Assembly: GCA_028829895.1 (NCBI GenBank)
Contig: CM054179.1
Span: 113,837,721 to 113,901,720 of the forward strand
Source of the DNA: Sinotaia quadrata
Taxonomy: Eukaryota; Mollusca; Gastropoda; Architaenioglossa; Viviparidae
Direction: 5' to 3'
DNA length: 64,000 nucleotides
In this document: positions 1 through 15,200 of the stretch, piece by piece
How the letters are laid out: each line of letters begins with the position of its first letter
Position numbering within the stretch: the first letter of the stretch is position 1
Notes under the pieces: model-generated
Told to the model about the DNA's origin: nothing
Seen by the model: only the letters and a program-made list of their open reading frames with translations
Databases searched by the model: none
Program-made: the position numbers and the translations under genes

Positions 1-149
1 CAATAGATTGTGCAGTGCAATACATGAGGTCCCAGCAGTCGGGGGGTGGGGGGCCTCTGGCAGCGGGCGGACACCACTGAAGTTCTGCGCCAGGGAAAAA
101 TAACTTGCTATGCCACTGATACATATATATATATATATTTTACTTTTAG

Positions 150-218
150 GTATGTTGCTTGGAACATGCATGAACCATATCCTGGAACGTTCGATTTTGC
201 TGGAATGTTAAATATAAG
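150..218 (+). CDS. GLB1L2-like exon 1 of window
   Basis: Flanked by a T-rich acceptor ending AG at 148-149 and donor GTAGGT. It encodes residues 1-22 ([18 protein letters not shown]...) and two bases of Arg23. The motif matches the YVPWNLHEP strand of the GH35 barrel. At least one further exon must lie upstream because the first base is the third position of a codon. Confidence 0.93.
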
Positions 219-3200
219 GTAGGTGTTTACACTTTTAACTTATATGATTCCTGGTATTATAGAATCACTAGAATGTAAAACAATTATTCACAATTATTAT
301 TATAATTATAGTTATTTATAATCATAATTACTTAGGTAACAATTTAGTTTATTCACATCAGTGCTTAAACAAAATATTCCTTGAACTGTTTATAGCAATA
401 ATTAATTTTGAATCATTATAATACCCAATTTAAAAATATTAAGTAGTCTTGTTGAGTATCTGCATTGCCAAGTGGTGGTGTTTGTGTAAGGAGAACTATT
501 TCTTATATGGAATACATATAAAATGAAATACATTTCAAACAGTTTTCACATGATAAAAAACAAGATGATGATTCTCCAACCGTAGAATGTTTCCCATTCC
601 TTTTCTGTTTCCGTTAAGCAGCAGTTAATGTATATTTAAATGTTTATTTATTTTAAATGTATACATGCACTAATTCTCTGATATGTTGTAGAGGCATTGC
701 ATATTATGATCATTTTTGTCCTTCATATTTTGATTCTATAAATTGTGAATAAATGAAAATCATAAGAAAGGCACCTTAAGTGTTAAAAAAATTACTTTAA
801 ATAGTTGTCATTTTATCATGAAGGGAACCGTCCTTGTACTGAAATACTATCTTAGATATTCATTGGATACTGATGTGTATTTCATCACATATAAAAGTGT
901 CATTATTATTCAAAGTCCAATAATAACAGCAACCTCTTGTTTCTTTATAAAAAATCACAATGGTCAGAGACTTCTTCATGAATAAAAGATCATTAAACAG
1001 ATTTATTTTTTTATTTTATGACAACAGCTTACATTTACTAATCATGCATATAATTACGTTAATGTGTTAGAAACTATTATTCCTGCACTTTGACCAGCAT
1101 TCGCTGTCTGCTGTTTGTGTTCATTGTTGTGCACATCTTAAAATCAGGTTGGTTGGCAATATGTCAGCATCCTAAGGATGATTGTGCTTTTTTAATAAAT
1201 GTCTTAACCAGAGAAAAACCATTTGGAATAGAACATTATGGGTGGAGCCATAGAGAGAAAAAATCACTATGTTAATAAAGTTAAGCTGACATTATTTTCA
1301 GTCTCAAAAGTATTTTATCATGTGGTTTATTTTATTCACTGACCAGAATATCTGAGTGAAACATTTAGAAAAATGCATATACACACTTAAAGTTATATGC
1401 ATATACATGCAATCACAGAAAAAAATTCTTTGCTACAAATCCACTCCATGATTGTAAAAATAAATTTAGTATGATTTCTAAGGAAAGAATATCTTTAATA
1501 AATATCTATTTGTCTCAAAATCTTCAAGGCAGAAATCAGCAAACAACAGATCTCACTTATACCATACCTTCTTCCAAATAGAATCTATCAGCCATATTCA
1601 TTTTCCCTGATATTGTGCTTTTGGAGTTCCTTTCCACTTGAGGCCAGATTATGAATTTAATAGGAAAATTGTCAATATTACATATTGCATATATTAGTGT
1701 ATCCAGACACTAAATATTTCTCTTTAAAATTTTGATTTGCATTAAATTATATACAGGGGTATTCTAAAAGAAACAGAACTCATGGGCAAAGCATGTTTCT
1801 TCAAATTACTAACATTATTATACATGTTGGCCATCATGCTGTGCAAATAATGAATGTTCAATAAATCTTTCATTGTTTAACTTGATATTTCAATAATAGC
1901 AATTGTAATTTCAATGATATGTGCTTACATCATATATATGGGTTATGTTTCTATTTGAAATCCATGCAGTTTGATTTTAACCTATGGGAGTTATGGTGAA
2001 TCACATCTGAATGCAGTTATATATCTTCATGTTTTAGATAACATCTTTTACAAAAATTTCCTTTTTAATTCAGAAAATATATTCTTCTGGCTGAAGAAAT
2101 TGGCCTGTATGTCATACTGAGACCTGGTCCATACATTTGCTCTGAATGGGACTTCGGTGGACTGCCAAGGTAATGCCCTTTTTTTTTTTGCAAACTTGCA
2201 CTCTTTGCCTAAATGTTGTGTACAATTTTTGCTCAGAAATTTGCACTCTTTGCCTAAATGTTGTGTACAATTTTTGCTCAGAAACTTGCACTCTTTGCCT
2301 AAATGTTGTGTACAATTTTTGCTCACAATCTTGCACTCTTTGCCTAAATGTTGTGTACAATTTTTGTTCACAAACTTGCACTCTTTGCCTAAATGTTGTG
2401 TACAATTGACGTATAATTTGTATAATTTTGGCAAGACTGTGTGTATTTGTTTTTTTATTTGTAAATGCTGGTTTCAAAATGCCTAGTTAATAATAAATAA
2501 ATTGCCTCTTAATACACAGATTAACTTAAATTTCAGTAAAAAGTAAGTTTTGTTGTGTTTCTAGAATAAAAATACAATAATTTGTTTGTAAACAGTTGGT
2601 TGCTGGCTGATCCAAATATGAAAATTCGATCAAACTACAAACCTTACCAGGAAGCAGTAATATCATTCTTTCATGAACTTTTACCTTTAGTCGCCGATCT
2701 TCAGGTAAGTCTATGATGAATTTCTAGATGGTTTATTTAATTTTTTAATGTACCTTTTTTTATATATTTTTTTAATATTTGTTTTTATTTTTATAAAGCT
2801 TGATTATTATAATACACTCTTTTCCTGTTTTTTAAATAGTTTTTAAAATAATAGATATTTCATTCAGCAGGTTTATTATATAATTTATTTTATAGTCTTA
2901 CAATTGAATTTAGCACAAATTACAGACATCTTCCATTGAATTTAGTTCACATTTCACTCATTTTTCATTGAATTTAGTTCACATTACAGACATCTTCCAT
3001 TGAATTTAGTTCACATTTCACTCATTTTCCATTAAATTTAGTTCACATTACAGACATCTTCCATTGAATTTAGCTCACTTTACAGACGTCTTCCATTGAA
3101 TTTAGTTTACATTTCATTCATCTTCGATTGAATATAGCTCACATTTCAGTCATCTTTCATTGAATTTAGCTCGCATTAGAGACATCTTCCATTGAATTTA

Positions 3201-6200
3201 GCTCACTTTACAGACATCTTCCATTGAATTTAGCTCATTTTACAGACATCTTCCATTGAATATAGCTCACATTTCATTCATCTTCGATTGAATATAGCTC
3301 ACATTACAATAATTTTTCATTGAATTTAGTTCACATTTCAGTCATCTTTCATTGAATTTAGCTCACATTACAGTCATCTTCCATTGAATTACCATCATCT
3401 GGACTTTTCTCACACACACAGGTTACGCTAATGTATCTTGAAGGTGTTGGCGCCAAGCAAGCCCCTTACAATTTTAAAGCTATCATCCCTGGAACCAGCC
3501 TTACCTTCCATGTTCTGTGTTTTCTTACTTTGGTTTATATATAATTTACTCCTAAATTCATAAAAATTATATAATGCTTATAGTACCTAAAGAAACTACA
3601 TTAATTACTCTTTAAATACAACTCTTTCCTACCATATAATTTATAAGATAAAGTACAAAATAAAATAAATAACTACATTTTTGTGATTGGGGGGTAGGGG
3701 GACCATGCTCACACACATAAATCATAAAATGCATTAAGAAAATAATATAAACTAGCATTCAAAACTATATAAATTTAAACTATAAACTATTTCCTACATA
3801 AATACATAAATGTCTATAGTAATTAATAAATGCATAAATTAGTAAAGAACGATTCAAATATGCATACTAGCACAGCACTATATATTAGCAGTGATGTTGT
3901 ACTGTACCGTGTGATTTAAAAACAGCAAGCAATGTACTAATTTTGTCACTACAGTAAATCAAAATGAAAAGTGCACATACACACATTCCACACAAAGCTT
4001 GTTGAAACAGTTGTTGCTAAGTATATTTAAACATATGGGTCCTTTTTGAGCACTTTTGTAATTTTTATTTCATCGATTGATATTAACTGTAGTTAACGAA
4101 ACACAGTTTTGCTTGTGAATTAAATACATTTTTTCATAGTTAAAGGTCAAAGAATGATGGAATAAGCAGCATTTGGTGCACAATGGTTTTACCATAAAAA
4201 CATAGCTCACATTTTCAAAATAGCATCCAGTAGCAGTGATGTGGATGAAAATAGCATTGTGTTTTATCACCCATCAGAGAAAACTAACAGTAGACCCATT
4301 TGTCCTGACCAATCAAAGTTTGCACCAGATAAAATTAATAATACGCCCACTTTCTAACTAATTAAATGTGCACCAAACTTAGAATCAACATGCCCTCTCT
4401 AACAAGCATAGTGCCAAAGCACTGTTTCAGTTTTATTTATTTATTCTTTAATTATAAGTATAAACATAATAAAACTAACCCAAACCCTAAACCTAGCCTA
4501 TTATGTTGCAGAATACAGGCGTACAGCTATTTAGTCAATAGGCAAAATCTTTAAGTGTACAGCTATTTAGTCAGTAGGCAAAATCTCTAAGTGTACAGCT
4601 ATTTAGTCAGTAGAACAAATGTGCTGGTGGGTTTGTGCGTGTGTGCGCGCGCATTTGTTGACATGCAATATGCATACTTAAGGACCAAACCATTTTATAA
4701 CCTCTCATTAGCAGGTTGTTTAATTATATGGAAGACCATAGGAACAAGCATCAGTTCACAAGACATAATACTGTCAGTATTTACTTGCGTATCAAGATCT
4801 TTCTGGAATAGGTGAACTTTTATGCTGAGGAGATGAGAGACAGCTGACATTTTCAAGCAGACACATTCTTTTTGTATCACAATTTATTCAAACTGTAGAG
4901 CTTTATTTCTGTTTCACATTTAAATATGTTTAAGAGTTTTTTTTTACTTCTATTGTCATATGCCATCATCATTTTAAAAAAATATATTCAGGTATTATCT
5001 TTAGTTTATTCATGTCTTGAACAGTCTGAAGATTTTGGTTGTATATTTTATGTGTATTGTAAAGTGCTTAGAGCATATAAAGAATATATAAACCTTCTTA
5101 TAGCCGTTATTGATCATTATTATTATTATTATAATTAGATATTAGTATGAAACCGTAACTCACTGATTTTTTAACCAGGCAGAATAGCATAAGTTCTTTA
5201 TGCTTTTTATCCTTGTTAGATTTAAAGAGTGGATTCGTTATGTTTGACAGAATAGCTGTTATAATTAAATTGCAGTGGGTATTGGCCTTATTGGTGTTTT
5301 ACTGGGTGATGTCAATGGTTGAAGGCATCACATGAGCAGTAGATTTTAATTAGTACATAAGCATTGAGGTATAGGTAAATTATATGTTGATGATAGGTGA
5401 TCCATGAACTAAAAATGTATGTCACTGAATTGTGTTTTGTAATGTGATGGTACATACATACCTATTACTAATAGTAAGTGCCTCAAGATTGATTTATTTT
5501 GCACCTGATAGCATGCAGATCCCTTTGTGAATATTTATTAATGGAAATTTAAATTTCTCTCTGTATGCAGACTATTTCTTTTGGTATTTGAGCAAGATCA
5601 AATTCATTGTTCAGTTACTATGCAACAAGTTGAATACTGTTAAATAACTCACTATATCAGTTATTTTTATAATAATAATTTTAATAAGTATTTTTGTAGT
5701 TTGCGAGTTGTAACACTAACTTAAGTTTGTATTTTTTTTAATGCTCTCTCTCTCTCTTTTAATAGTAAAATTGAATTGAATTGAATTTTGCAGTACTCAA
5801 ATGGGGGACCTATTATTGCTTTTCAAGTAGAAAATGAGTTTGGAGTTTACAGTGATGAAGTTGAGCATTTGGCATTTTTAAAGGATGTAAGTATACAGGA
5901 ACAAGTAACAATCTGGTCTTGACATTGATCATGAAATGTTATTAAAGTTCAGCTTGCATGTTATCGATCATACTAGTATTAGTGTGTGTTCATTCCTAGC
6001 ACGTATTTAGTTGTGATGGTAAAAATGGATGCAATTTTTGTTATATTGATACATTTGTGTGCCTTCTTTAAAATAGGAAGAATGTATTAATCTGTGCTTG
6101 CCTCAGTGTTGACATGAATGAATATGCTTGCGCATATATTGATGCACATTTTCATATCTGAACAGTATTTCAGATGACTCAGACTAAAAACACTCAATTT

Positions 6201-9200
6201 TTACTTCAAATGAAAAATTTAGCTACTCAGATTTCAGTAAAGTTAATTATTTTGTACTGGATTATTCTGAAGAACTTCTCAGTTAAAGAGGCCCTTGCTT
6301 ATTTCTTGGCTGGACACATCTGAACACAATAGAATGTTTGTAGTAAATGTCACATGTTGTTCCATTACCACTAGCAGATCTAGGCTGCTGCTACATAAAT
6401 TATCAATTAACAAGCAAAAAAACCCCAAAAACTTACATGTTTTAAACTTCACCCACCACTCCACATCTGCAATGTATTTGAAAAAATACAATGACAAATA
6501 GTCATTTAATCTATAAGCTGGACTTTAATATTTATAAATACCTGAATTTCATATTTTTCAACCTAATGATGAACATATATGATAAAAATATTTTAAGTTA
6601 TTGTTTTGAGTTTGGGAATTACTGTGAAATATGAATTCATTACTAGGGATGCTTGAATTCAAAGGGTAGAGAGGTATTTTCGGAAACCAGACAGAAAGAA
6701 AAAGGCTTGTAATTATATTTCTTCATAAATTAAACCAAGAAAAATCAGACAAAAATAAATCATTGTAATCCTCGAGCATATATGTTCAATGCAAAGTTAT
6801 TTATAACAGTTAAATGGGTAGGTACTGTGAAGTATGATAGGTGTGTTCTGATTTAACTTCTAAACTAAGATAATGTGTATAACAATTGTGTTATATTTAT
6901 TTATTATAAATAGATAAATATTAGTATATTTTTTATTTTATTTCATTATAAATAAATATTACTTCTCTTTAATGTTGCCATTAAATTAAATAGGCAAGAA
7001 TATCTTCATATAAATTACTTGCTGAACAATCTACATTTAAGTGAGCTGTGGCCTTTTGTAACATTACATGTAAATTTGATAATTAGTTTTTGAACCATTC
7101 TTGACATATTTTCAAACAGATTAAGTAATCTAATTACATAAACTAAATTATCAAGCTTTTTATTCTTGAATAGTGATAATGTAATATATTTTTAATCTGA
7201 TTTTGCTATAAACCATTAGATGACTAGTTACAGATCTAGACCTATCACTGCCATTGAAGAAATAAATGTAATATCACCTTATCGCTTTAGCAATTTATTA
7301 TATATGACATTGGTAGAACATTTTAACTTCATTTGGTAATAAAGACCAACTGAATTGCTAGAAGAAAATTTCTGAACATTCATAAATTATCTATCTTGCC
7401 TTAGAAAGTTATATTTGTTTGATATTCTGAAGTATACCTTCATGCATTTGCGTCAGGATAAAAGCCTACATAGAAACCTAAAGTTGTTTGACAAGCAAAG
7501 TTATTATTTAGTAAATAGAGACTATTTGAACAGTCATTACTCTTACTCCCCATACTCTTGATATTTCTAAATTACTCTATGTACTCCGTTATTAGTCAAG
7601 AAATTTGTTCACCTTTTGAAACAATAAATACTGAATTTTGACTTATAGTAAATTTGCAAAATCTGCTGACAGTAATTAGGGTAAAATCATAAAATGTTAA
7701 TGTATAATCATTATCGGTAGATTATCGCTTTTGTCAACAAAGCCTTTATTATCACTCTTGAGCATAGCAATAATAGCATACACTTCAGTAATATATTTAT
7801 AGCATGCATGTTTACTTAAACATTTCGGACTGGCGAGGTGAGACTGTTTCACAGGTCTGGTCAGAAAAATACTTGAAACTACACTGTACAGCTTGTCAAC
7901 TGCAGAGATCATATTTCTATTTAATGTTTAGAATAGGCCATCGGTCATAAATGTGGAGTAGGTCAGATGATAATATAGTGTGTAAACAAAACCATTTTGA
8001 AGCACCATGTTTATCTTCTATTTGTGGTGGCATTTATACTGAAACACTTTACATAATGTGTGTAATTTAAAAATAATAAAATAAAATATTCATACTGTGG
8101 TTAAATAAGAACAGAATAAATATTTATTATTCTCTGTATATTAATTTTTCATATAATAATTTTCTCAATTATTTGAATGAGGCATTTCCATTAAATCTGT
8201 ACCACTGAAATATGTCACAAAATGGCACCTTAATTTTCATAACAAACCTGAAAATTCACTCAAAATATGACAGATATTTTCTTTTGCTTCGATATTAGAA
8301 ACATCAAAGCTGAATTTAACAAAGTTGACATTATTGGCATATTTTATATTTTTCTTGTTTATAATTATGGCCCACTTTAGAGTTTAGTTTCAAAGAATAG
8401 CTCATATATGAGTGTGTATATAGATAAACAGACAGACAGACAAACAGTAATTTTGGTTGTTTTCTTGGCTAATTCTGTGTTTATAATAGTTGATGAAAAA
8501 AGAAGGCGTCGTTGAAATGCTTATGACTTCAGATGGTGCAGAGGGACATGTTCGTACACCTTTTTACACAGGTGATTACTCATTTATTTCATTATTTACT
8601 TTTTATATTAAAATCATAATCTTGGAACTAATTTTTATTTCACAAGAGAAAAGTTATAAACTTTAAAATGTGCCAAAGGTCAAGATTATAATCTTACATG
8701 AAATCCCATTAGTGATTGTTTAAATGAGAAAACAATATAGCGTATGATGCAGACAGGATGGACAAACAAGTCATCCAGTCACTATATAAAAAAAAAGTGA
8801 AATGAGCTTCAAGTCAAGCATAATAACAAAATGTAAAAGTATCACAATTGACTTAAATTGCATGTTTACAGACTGGTTCTTGTTGTCTTTTGATGATGCA
8901 GTTGCTGGACCCAAACTTCCATGTTTATATTAGGTAATACTATTTCGGAATCGGTGTTATGGCAACCTTCAGGAATATAACTCCCATGAACACTGAAGTC
9001 TTCTATAACTATGCTCAGTCAGCATGCATATCACTGTGTTCATGCATGCCAAGTGCTTTTCATAAAGAAATCATGGCAACAGTGGGTTGGAAGGCATCCT
9101 CAGCTTCTTTAATGATTTATCAGTGAGATATATCTGCTTTAGTTTCTAACACCTCTTTGGGAACATAAAACTGTTTTCTGTCATGCTTAGGCAGTGTATC

Positions 9201-12200
9201 CTAGATTTTGGAAATTCCCTCCTATTTGTTAATTTCCTTCACATTTCCTTGTGGCAGGATGGAAAAGGGAATATTTAAAAATTAGTTTTAATGAATGATT
9301 ACCAGATGAGCTTACACAAAGACCTTCCTGCTTTCCAGCCCACATCTCGCTTGAAGGTTACTAATGGATTTCATTTGCACTAAAGGTAAATTCTTTATCA
9401 TTTATCTCCCCTAGGGTCACATTTTGCACCTTATGATCTCTAGTTTGCTGTATAAGGCCATATAATTCTTTATGTATGCTAATCTGATAAATATTGGGGG
9501 AAACTAAAGCTTATTTTTTTTAGAAAAATTCTTATTCATAAAACTAATAATAATTTTGACATAAGATTTTAAAGATTACCATAGCTAGACAAAAAATATA
9601 ATAATAAAAAAAAATGTGCCAAATTTAGTATTTAGATAGAACTGTTCCTAGACAAATGGTAAAATACAATTACAAATGCTTTAATATCTTTTCTCAATTT
9701 TTTTCTCTCAGATATTTTTCCTGACCTTTTATTGTTTAATTTCTGTATTGACTTCCATAACCTGATTAAGAGTTATTCTTTATTTATGATGTCACCTGTT
9801 TTTCTAAATTTAGATATGTACTGCTAATACATGCTGAATTACCAGCTGTGTTCGACATATTAATGCTATGGTTAGCACTCACATCACACCTCCATTAGGT
9901 TTACTCATGAATCCTGTGATTGTATTACTAACATTTGAAAATTTTTTCTTCTTGAATAGAATGGTGATTGACTGACAAGGCATGAATTGCATCTGAATTA
10001 GTTTTCACTTAGCTACAAGATAATGTATTTATAGACATTTGGTGACAAGACATGAACTGCTCTGAAATAGTTTTACTTAGCTTTAAGAAAATATATTTAT
10101 AGCAAATATGTGAATGACTGACATGACATGAGCTAAACTTATAATGAGAAAAGTTAGTTTTTTGTATGCAGTGAAATTAGTTTTAATATTGCTGTTTATA
10201 TGAGTTTCATTAAGTATTTAATATTTAACCCTAGTTTTAGAGTTTCCATTTTTCACACAAAATAATGTTTGATTTTGATAATCATTTATGATTTGATGTA
10301 GTGGTGGGGGTATCTCTTTTCCAGAGGCCTTACCAACAGCTAACTTCAAGGACTTTAATAATGGTCAAGCCATTTTTGAGATCATTAAACAAGAAAATCC
10401 AGATTTTCCTCTAATGGTTATGGAATTTTGGACTGGCTGGTTTGACCACTGGGGGTCACCGCACAATGTTGGCAACATTGCAGGTAAAAGAAATTTTGTT
10501 ATAAATCTTTCTTCTTGTTTAATAATTCACTTCTCTCCCTCCCTGTTTTGCTTGTAGTTAGAAGCTGCAACTTCCTTACAGTTCAGTTATTTGGCACATA
10601 GCTGCCATCATTTTCCTTGGTAGCTTATTCACTCAGTGGTTCTTAACACTTTGGACAAACACTTTATACGAGTGATCACAGAAAAGTAACTCTGCAGGAA
10701 GGAAATGAGATGATTTATTCCCCCTGAATAATGTGCTTACAATTTATATAGAAGAGTTGGAATGATTTCTTATAATGTACGCTGGGCCTTGATGAACAAA
10801 CAGGTTCAAATGAAGTGAACTTCTCAAAGCATTTTGTTTCCCTTTTCTTCAAGTAAGCTTGTGTGCATTTGTTTGTCGGAGTGTGTATCTCTATTTTTGT
10901 GGTGTGTTTATTAAATATTATGTTTCAAAGGGGGTTAATTGGAACTTATGATTTCGTTTGAATGAACTCAAGTTTTAGATTGAGATGGTTTCATTGTATA
11001 TTTGTAGCACAGCTAGCAAGATTAGAGAAATCTGTTTGATCTTATTAAACATCCTAACTGGGATTTTGTCCCCCTAAAATTCTAGCCAATTCTAGTACAG
11101 TTTGTAACTGTACTTGATTGTTACTTTAGGTCATGTATGCACAATATACTAATAATTGTAATATTAATAAAAAGAAATGCATGTATTTAAGCTTTATAAG
11201 ACTATGCAGTTATTAAATTAATATAACATTGTCCATTAATTATTAAATTTCAAAAGCTTTCGATATTCAATACTAAATAAATAAAACATTACACACACAA
11301 AAAAATAAACACACATGACCCTTATACAGACATTCATGCACAAACATGCAAATATAGAGAGAGAAATATAAAAGAAACTACTAATAAGTAAATTATTAAA
11401 AATTATATATATAATATGATTAATAATCATTCAATTAAAAACAAGACTATACTCCAGTTCTCTATATTGTTCATTGTTAGAAAATAAATCATATACAGAA
11501 CGATAATCAGTTATTTAAAACATAACTATACTGCTATTCTCTAAATGTTAATACAGATCGTTAATACTGTCACTAATAGTAATAAATATTGGTAGTAAAT
11601 ATAATATATATATAAAATGACAATTACAAAACTATACTTAAAATGTTTTCATCCATATAAAAATTATACATAACTCATTTTAATAATTGGTAGAAATACA
11701 TCTCTGAGCTTAACGATGATTACAAACATATGGCATGTAGTACAGTTACCATATATGTTATCAGATAAATAACTTACTGGATAAGGTCATCATCAATCAT
11801 TGTTTCCTTTATATCTCCAACATCATTAGAAATGGTATGCAAACTATCATTTGAACTTTCACTGTCATCAGCACAAATTGGATGAAAGTCATATGGTGTA
11901 ACAGAGAAAATTAAATTTGCAGCCATTTGACCCCCATTCATGACATCACTACTGCTTGCTTTTACCTCAAGGGCTTGAGATTGTGTGTCTTAGTAACGAG
12001 CAAATCTTGTTCACAAACTATGTTTGACCTAGATTCCATTTCACTTGGTCTTTAAGTGCTAAAGCTATGTTGGCCATATAGTACCCAGTTGCTAATTTAA
12101 GTTTGTTTGAGTGTTCAAGAGAGTTGCTATTTTTGGTATGTTTCCTTGTTTACAATGGCTTTTAATCTATTAAAGCTATATTTTCAGAGTAAAGGAAGGT

Positions 12201-15200
12201 CGATTCATGAACAAATGATTTGCTTAGCATGTACATGTAGTCCTATTTTTAATTAACAATATTTCTTATTAACACTTCCTTTCATGGAACAAATTACCCA
12301 TTACATTATTAACCAAGGCTCCATCGTAATCAGGCTGAGGTAAACATAATGTTAATATTTTGCAAGAGATGCTTTGCTACTTCCACTAGAACTTTAGGTA
12401 GGTTCATGCACACACGTTAATAAATTTTTTTCTTCATTTATATTATTCATATACTTATTTTACAGAGTATGAAGAGGCTCTCAAGAACATCTTGGACACA
12501 GGTGCCAGCATAAATTTCTATATGTTTCATGGCGGAACTAATTTTGGCTTCATGAATGGTGCAAACAATTTCTTCCACTACAAACCTGACGTCACCAGTT
12601 ACGGTAATCTCTTTCTCTCCTATACATCATTTTAATCCCACCCATAGACACAGCACACACTTTGCACACAAACCCAAATATGCACACATATATGCATATA
12701 TGCATATTCATATTAGGGTGTGGCCATGCTGGAATGACTCTGCAAAGTATTTTTAAGGACCAATATTTAATGAAATTCTTATATTTTTGAAAATCACAGT
12801 TCAAATGTTTTAAAATAACTTCTAATGTCACATATTCAAACAGTCCATTTAAAGGGCTTTTTTCACATTCCTAGACCTAAATTTGTAAATATACATAAAT
12901 ATAGTAAAAGGATTATCACTTTTATAAGAATAAACACTCTTTTAAGGCTATTAGTATTATTTTTAATTCCAATTCACATAAATCCTAGTTAAAGTGTTGA
13001 TATGCTATAATTAGTTATGAATACAACCATTTACATCTACAAAAAATGACCTTAAGATTCTTACTCTGTTAAACATCATTGATTATAATTAATAGAAATA
13101 AATTTGAATCATTCAGAGATTGGTTATTGAATATAGAGCCTTTGCAGACTGTGTTCTGAGGCGTCATTGCAGCATCAGTCGAAGAAGAAATACAGATTAA
13201 AGTTAAGGAGTGAGGGTTTGATGGGTTTTTATTTTCTTTTTCTTACTTGCTTTGGAAAAAATCAAGAAAATATTCTGGTCAAAGTAAAATAAGAATGAGT
13301 GTTGATAAATGTGTTACATTTTCCAAATCAGCTGATGGTAAAATGTCAATAAGATAATTTAATTAGTAAATGTCAACTTAACATAAACATTATGCAATAT
13401 TACTTTAAATTAAAATGACCCCATACAATTTTGATATAAATATTAGTGACTTGACTGTGTGCAATGAAGTCTTGAGGAGCATAGTGATGTTTTTATGGAG
13501 AATGATTTTCAAGGAAATACATTTTAAATTAGTTTCAGTGTCAGTGCACAATATAAGTCAGGGGGATAAAAAACTAAGATTTATAATGCTACAGTAATCT
13601 GTTGGAACCACTCAGGAACAAAAATATATTTAGCTCTTTTTGAATTGTCATAATGGTGGGGGCTTACTAATTTGAAATGAAAAGTCATTAATGAAAGTTG
13701 CAGACAAACTTTTAGCATATATCACTGTCCAAGTTGCAGAAGCAACATCTAAATGAAAAACTGCTATTTGCAGTTTTACAGAGAGCAAAAGCAAACAAAC
13801 TAACAAAATAAGCATTTTTTTCTTTTTTCTTTTGTTTGGATAATTCACTGAAAAATGAGCGGTCCTTTTAAAAAAAAAAATGCTGCTGCATTGATTATAA
13901 ATTAATGTCTATGGCCTCTTTCTCAGATAGAAAAGTGGTACCAAATATTGGTGTATGTGTACTTTGTACACGTCTCTATGATGTTGCAAGTAGTGTTGGA
14001 GTCGTTGGAGTACATTTGTATATCATCCTACAGTCAACGCCCATTTATGAGATACCAATTACATATTATACAAGTATGCATTGTTTCTTATTTATCTGTG
14101 CAATAGTATTGTCAGCATTATTTATTTACCATACAAGGGTAAAGGGTATTGATACCCAAACAGTATTAATTGTTGTATCTTATACTGTAGAGATAAAATA
14201 TTTATTCTCAAATCCAGTAATGTTTCAACAGATTATGATGCCCCTTTATCAGAAGCCGGGGACATAACTCTGAAGTATAAGAAAACAAGAGAGATTATCC
14301 TGGAGAAAGTCTACAAACCTTTAGGTGAGAGAATTATTTTTTGAAAAATTAAGGCTACGTTTGCAATTATCCATAGTAATTACATGTACACTAATGCTGC
14401 ATCAGGAAAATATTTTTACACTCTATAACAGAAATTGTTTGCATTGAAACTTTATTATCTCCCTTTTGACACACCAATCACTGCCAAGCAAATATGGCAA
14501 TATATACCACTGTAGCAGGGTTGTATAAGTTTTATACTGAGAGTCTTCAGATCTTGGAAATTTCTTAAATATAAACTATTGATCTACTTTTAGGTTGGGT
14601 TTTTTCACTTGTTGTTTGTCTTTTTTAAATTGTTCATTTTGTTTTAATAACACACACACACACACGCATGTACACATACTCTTGTGCACATGCACACACT
14701 ATTTAAAGTGAATTAATATGTTGCTTTTTCATGTCAACATAATACTTGTGACTGTTATTACAAACTTGAATACCAATAGTACCAAGATTATAATTTATCA
14801 TTGTAGTGTCAGCATTCATTTCTGCCACAGGGTTGCTCTGCAGTACCCTACACTATATGCTATAGAATGTACACAGTGGCACATGTTCATTTTAAAAAAA
14901 AATCTTTCTATCACATGTTGAAAATTATAAATGTTTGGGACAATAGACAATAAAATGTATGTGTTGGAAACATAAATACTTGGGGTCAGCCATGTATTTG
15001 AAGTAACTCCAAAAATTATCAAGCATCTCTTAGAAGTGTTAAGTAAATGCTGAATTTTGCCAGCATACATTTACTATTCGAAGGACATTGTGACTGACAG
15101 TTTCATTTGCTTATGACTCATATCCTTGCAATGGAGAGGGTCATGTTTTAAACAAATTAACATATGTATAAAAAATGTAATATTAATAATCAAGTAACTG

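Noticed and set aside
2048..2486. Repetitive open frames on both strands ([10 protein letters not shown] type)
   Set aside because: By-products of the 45-bp array; open in two frames on each strand at once, which argues against coding.
13905..14267. 120-codon plus-strand frame covering the exon 8 acceptor
   Set aside because: It runs in a different frame from the enzyme exon, which is supported by conserved GH35 motifs; hydrophobic content follows from AT-rich intron DNA.
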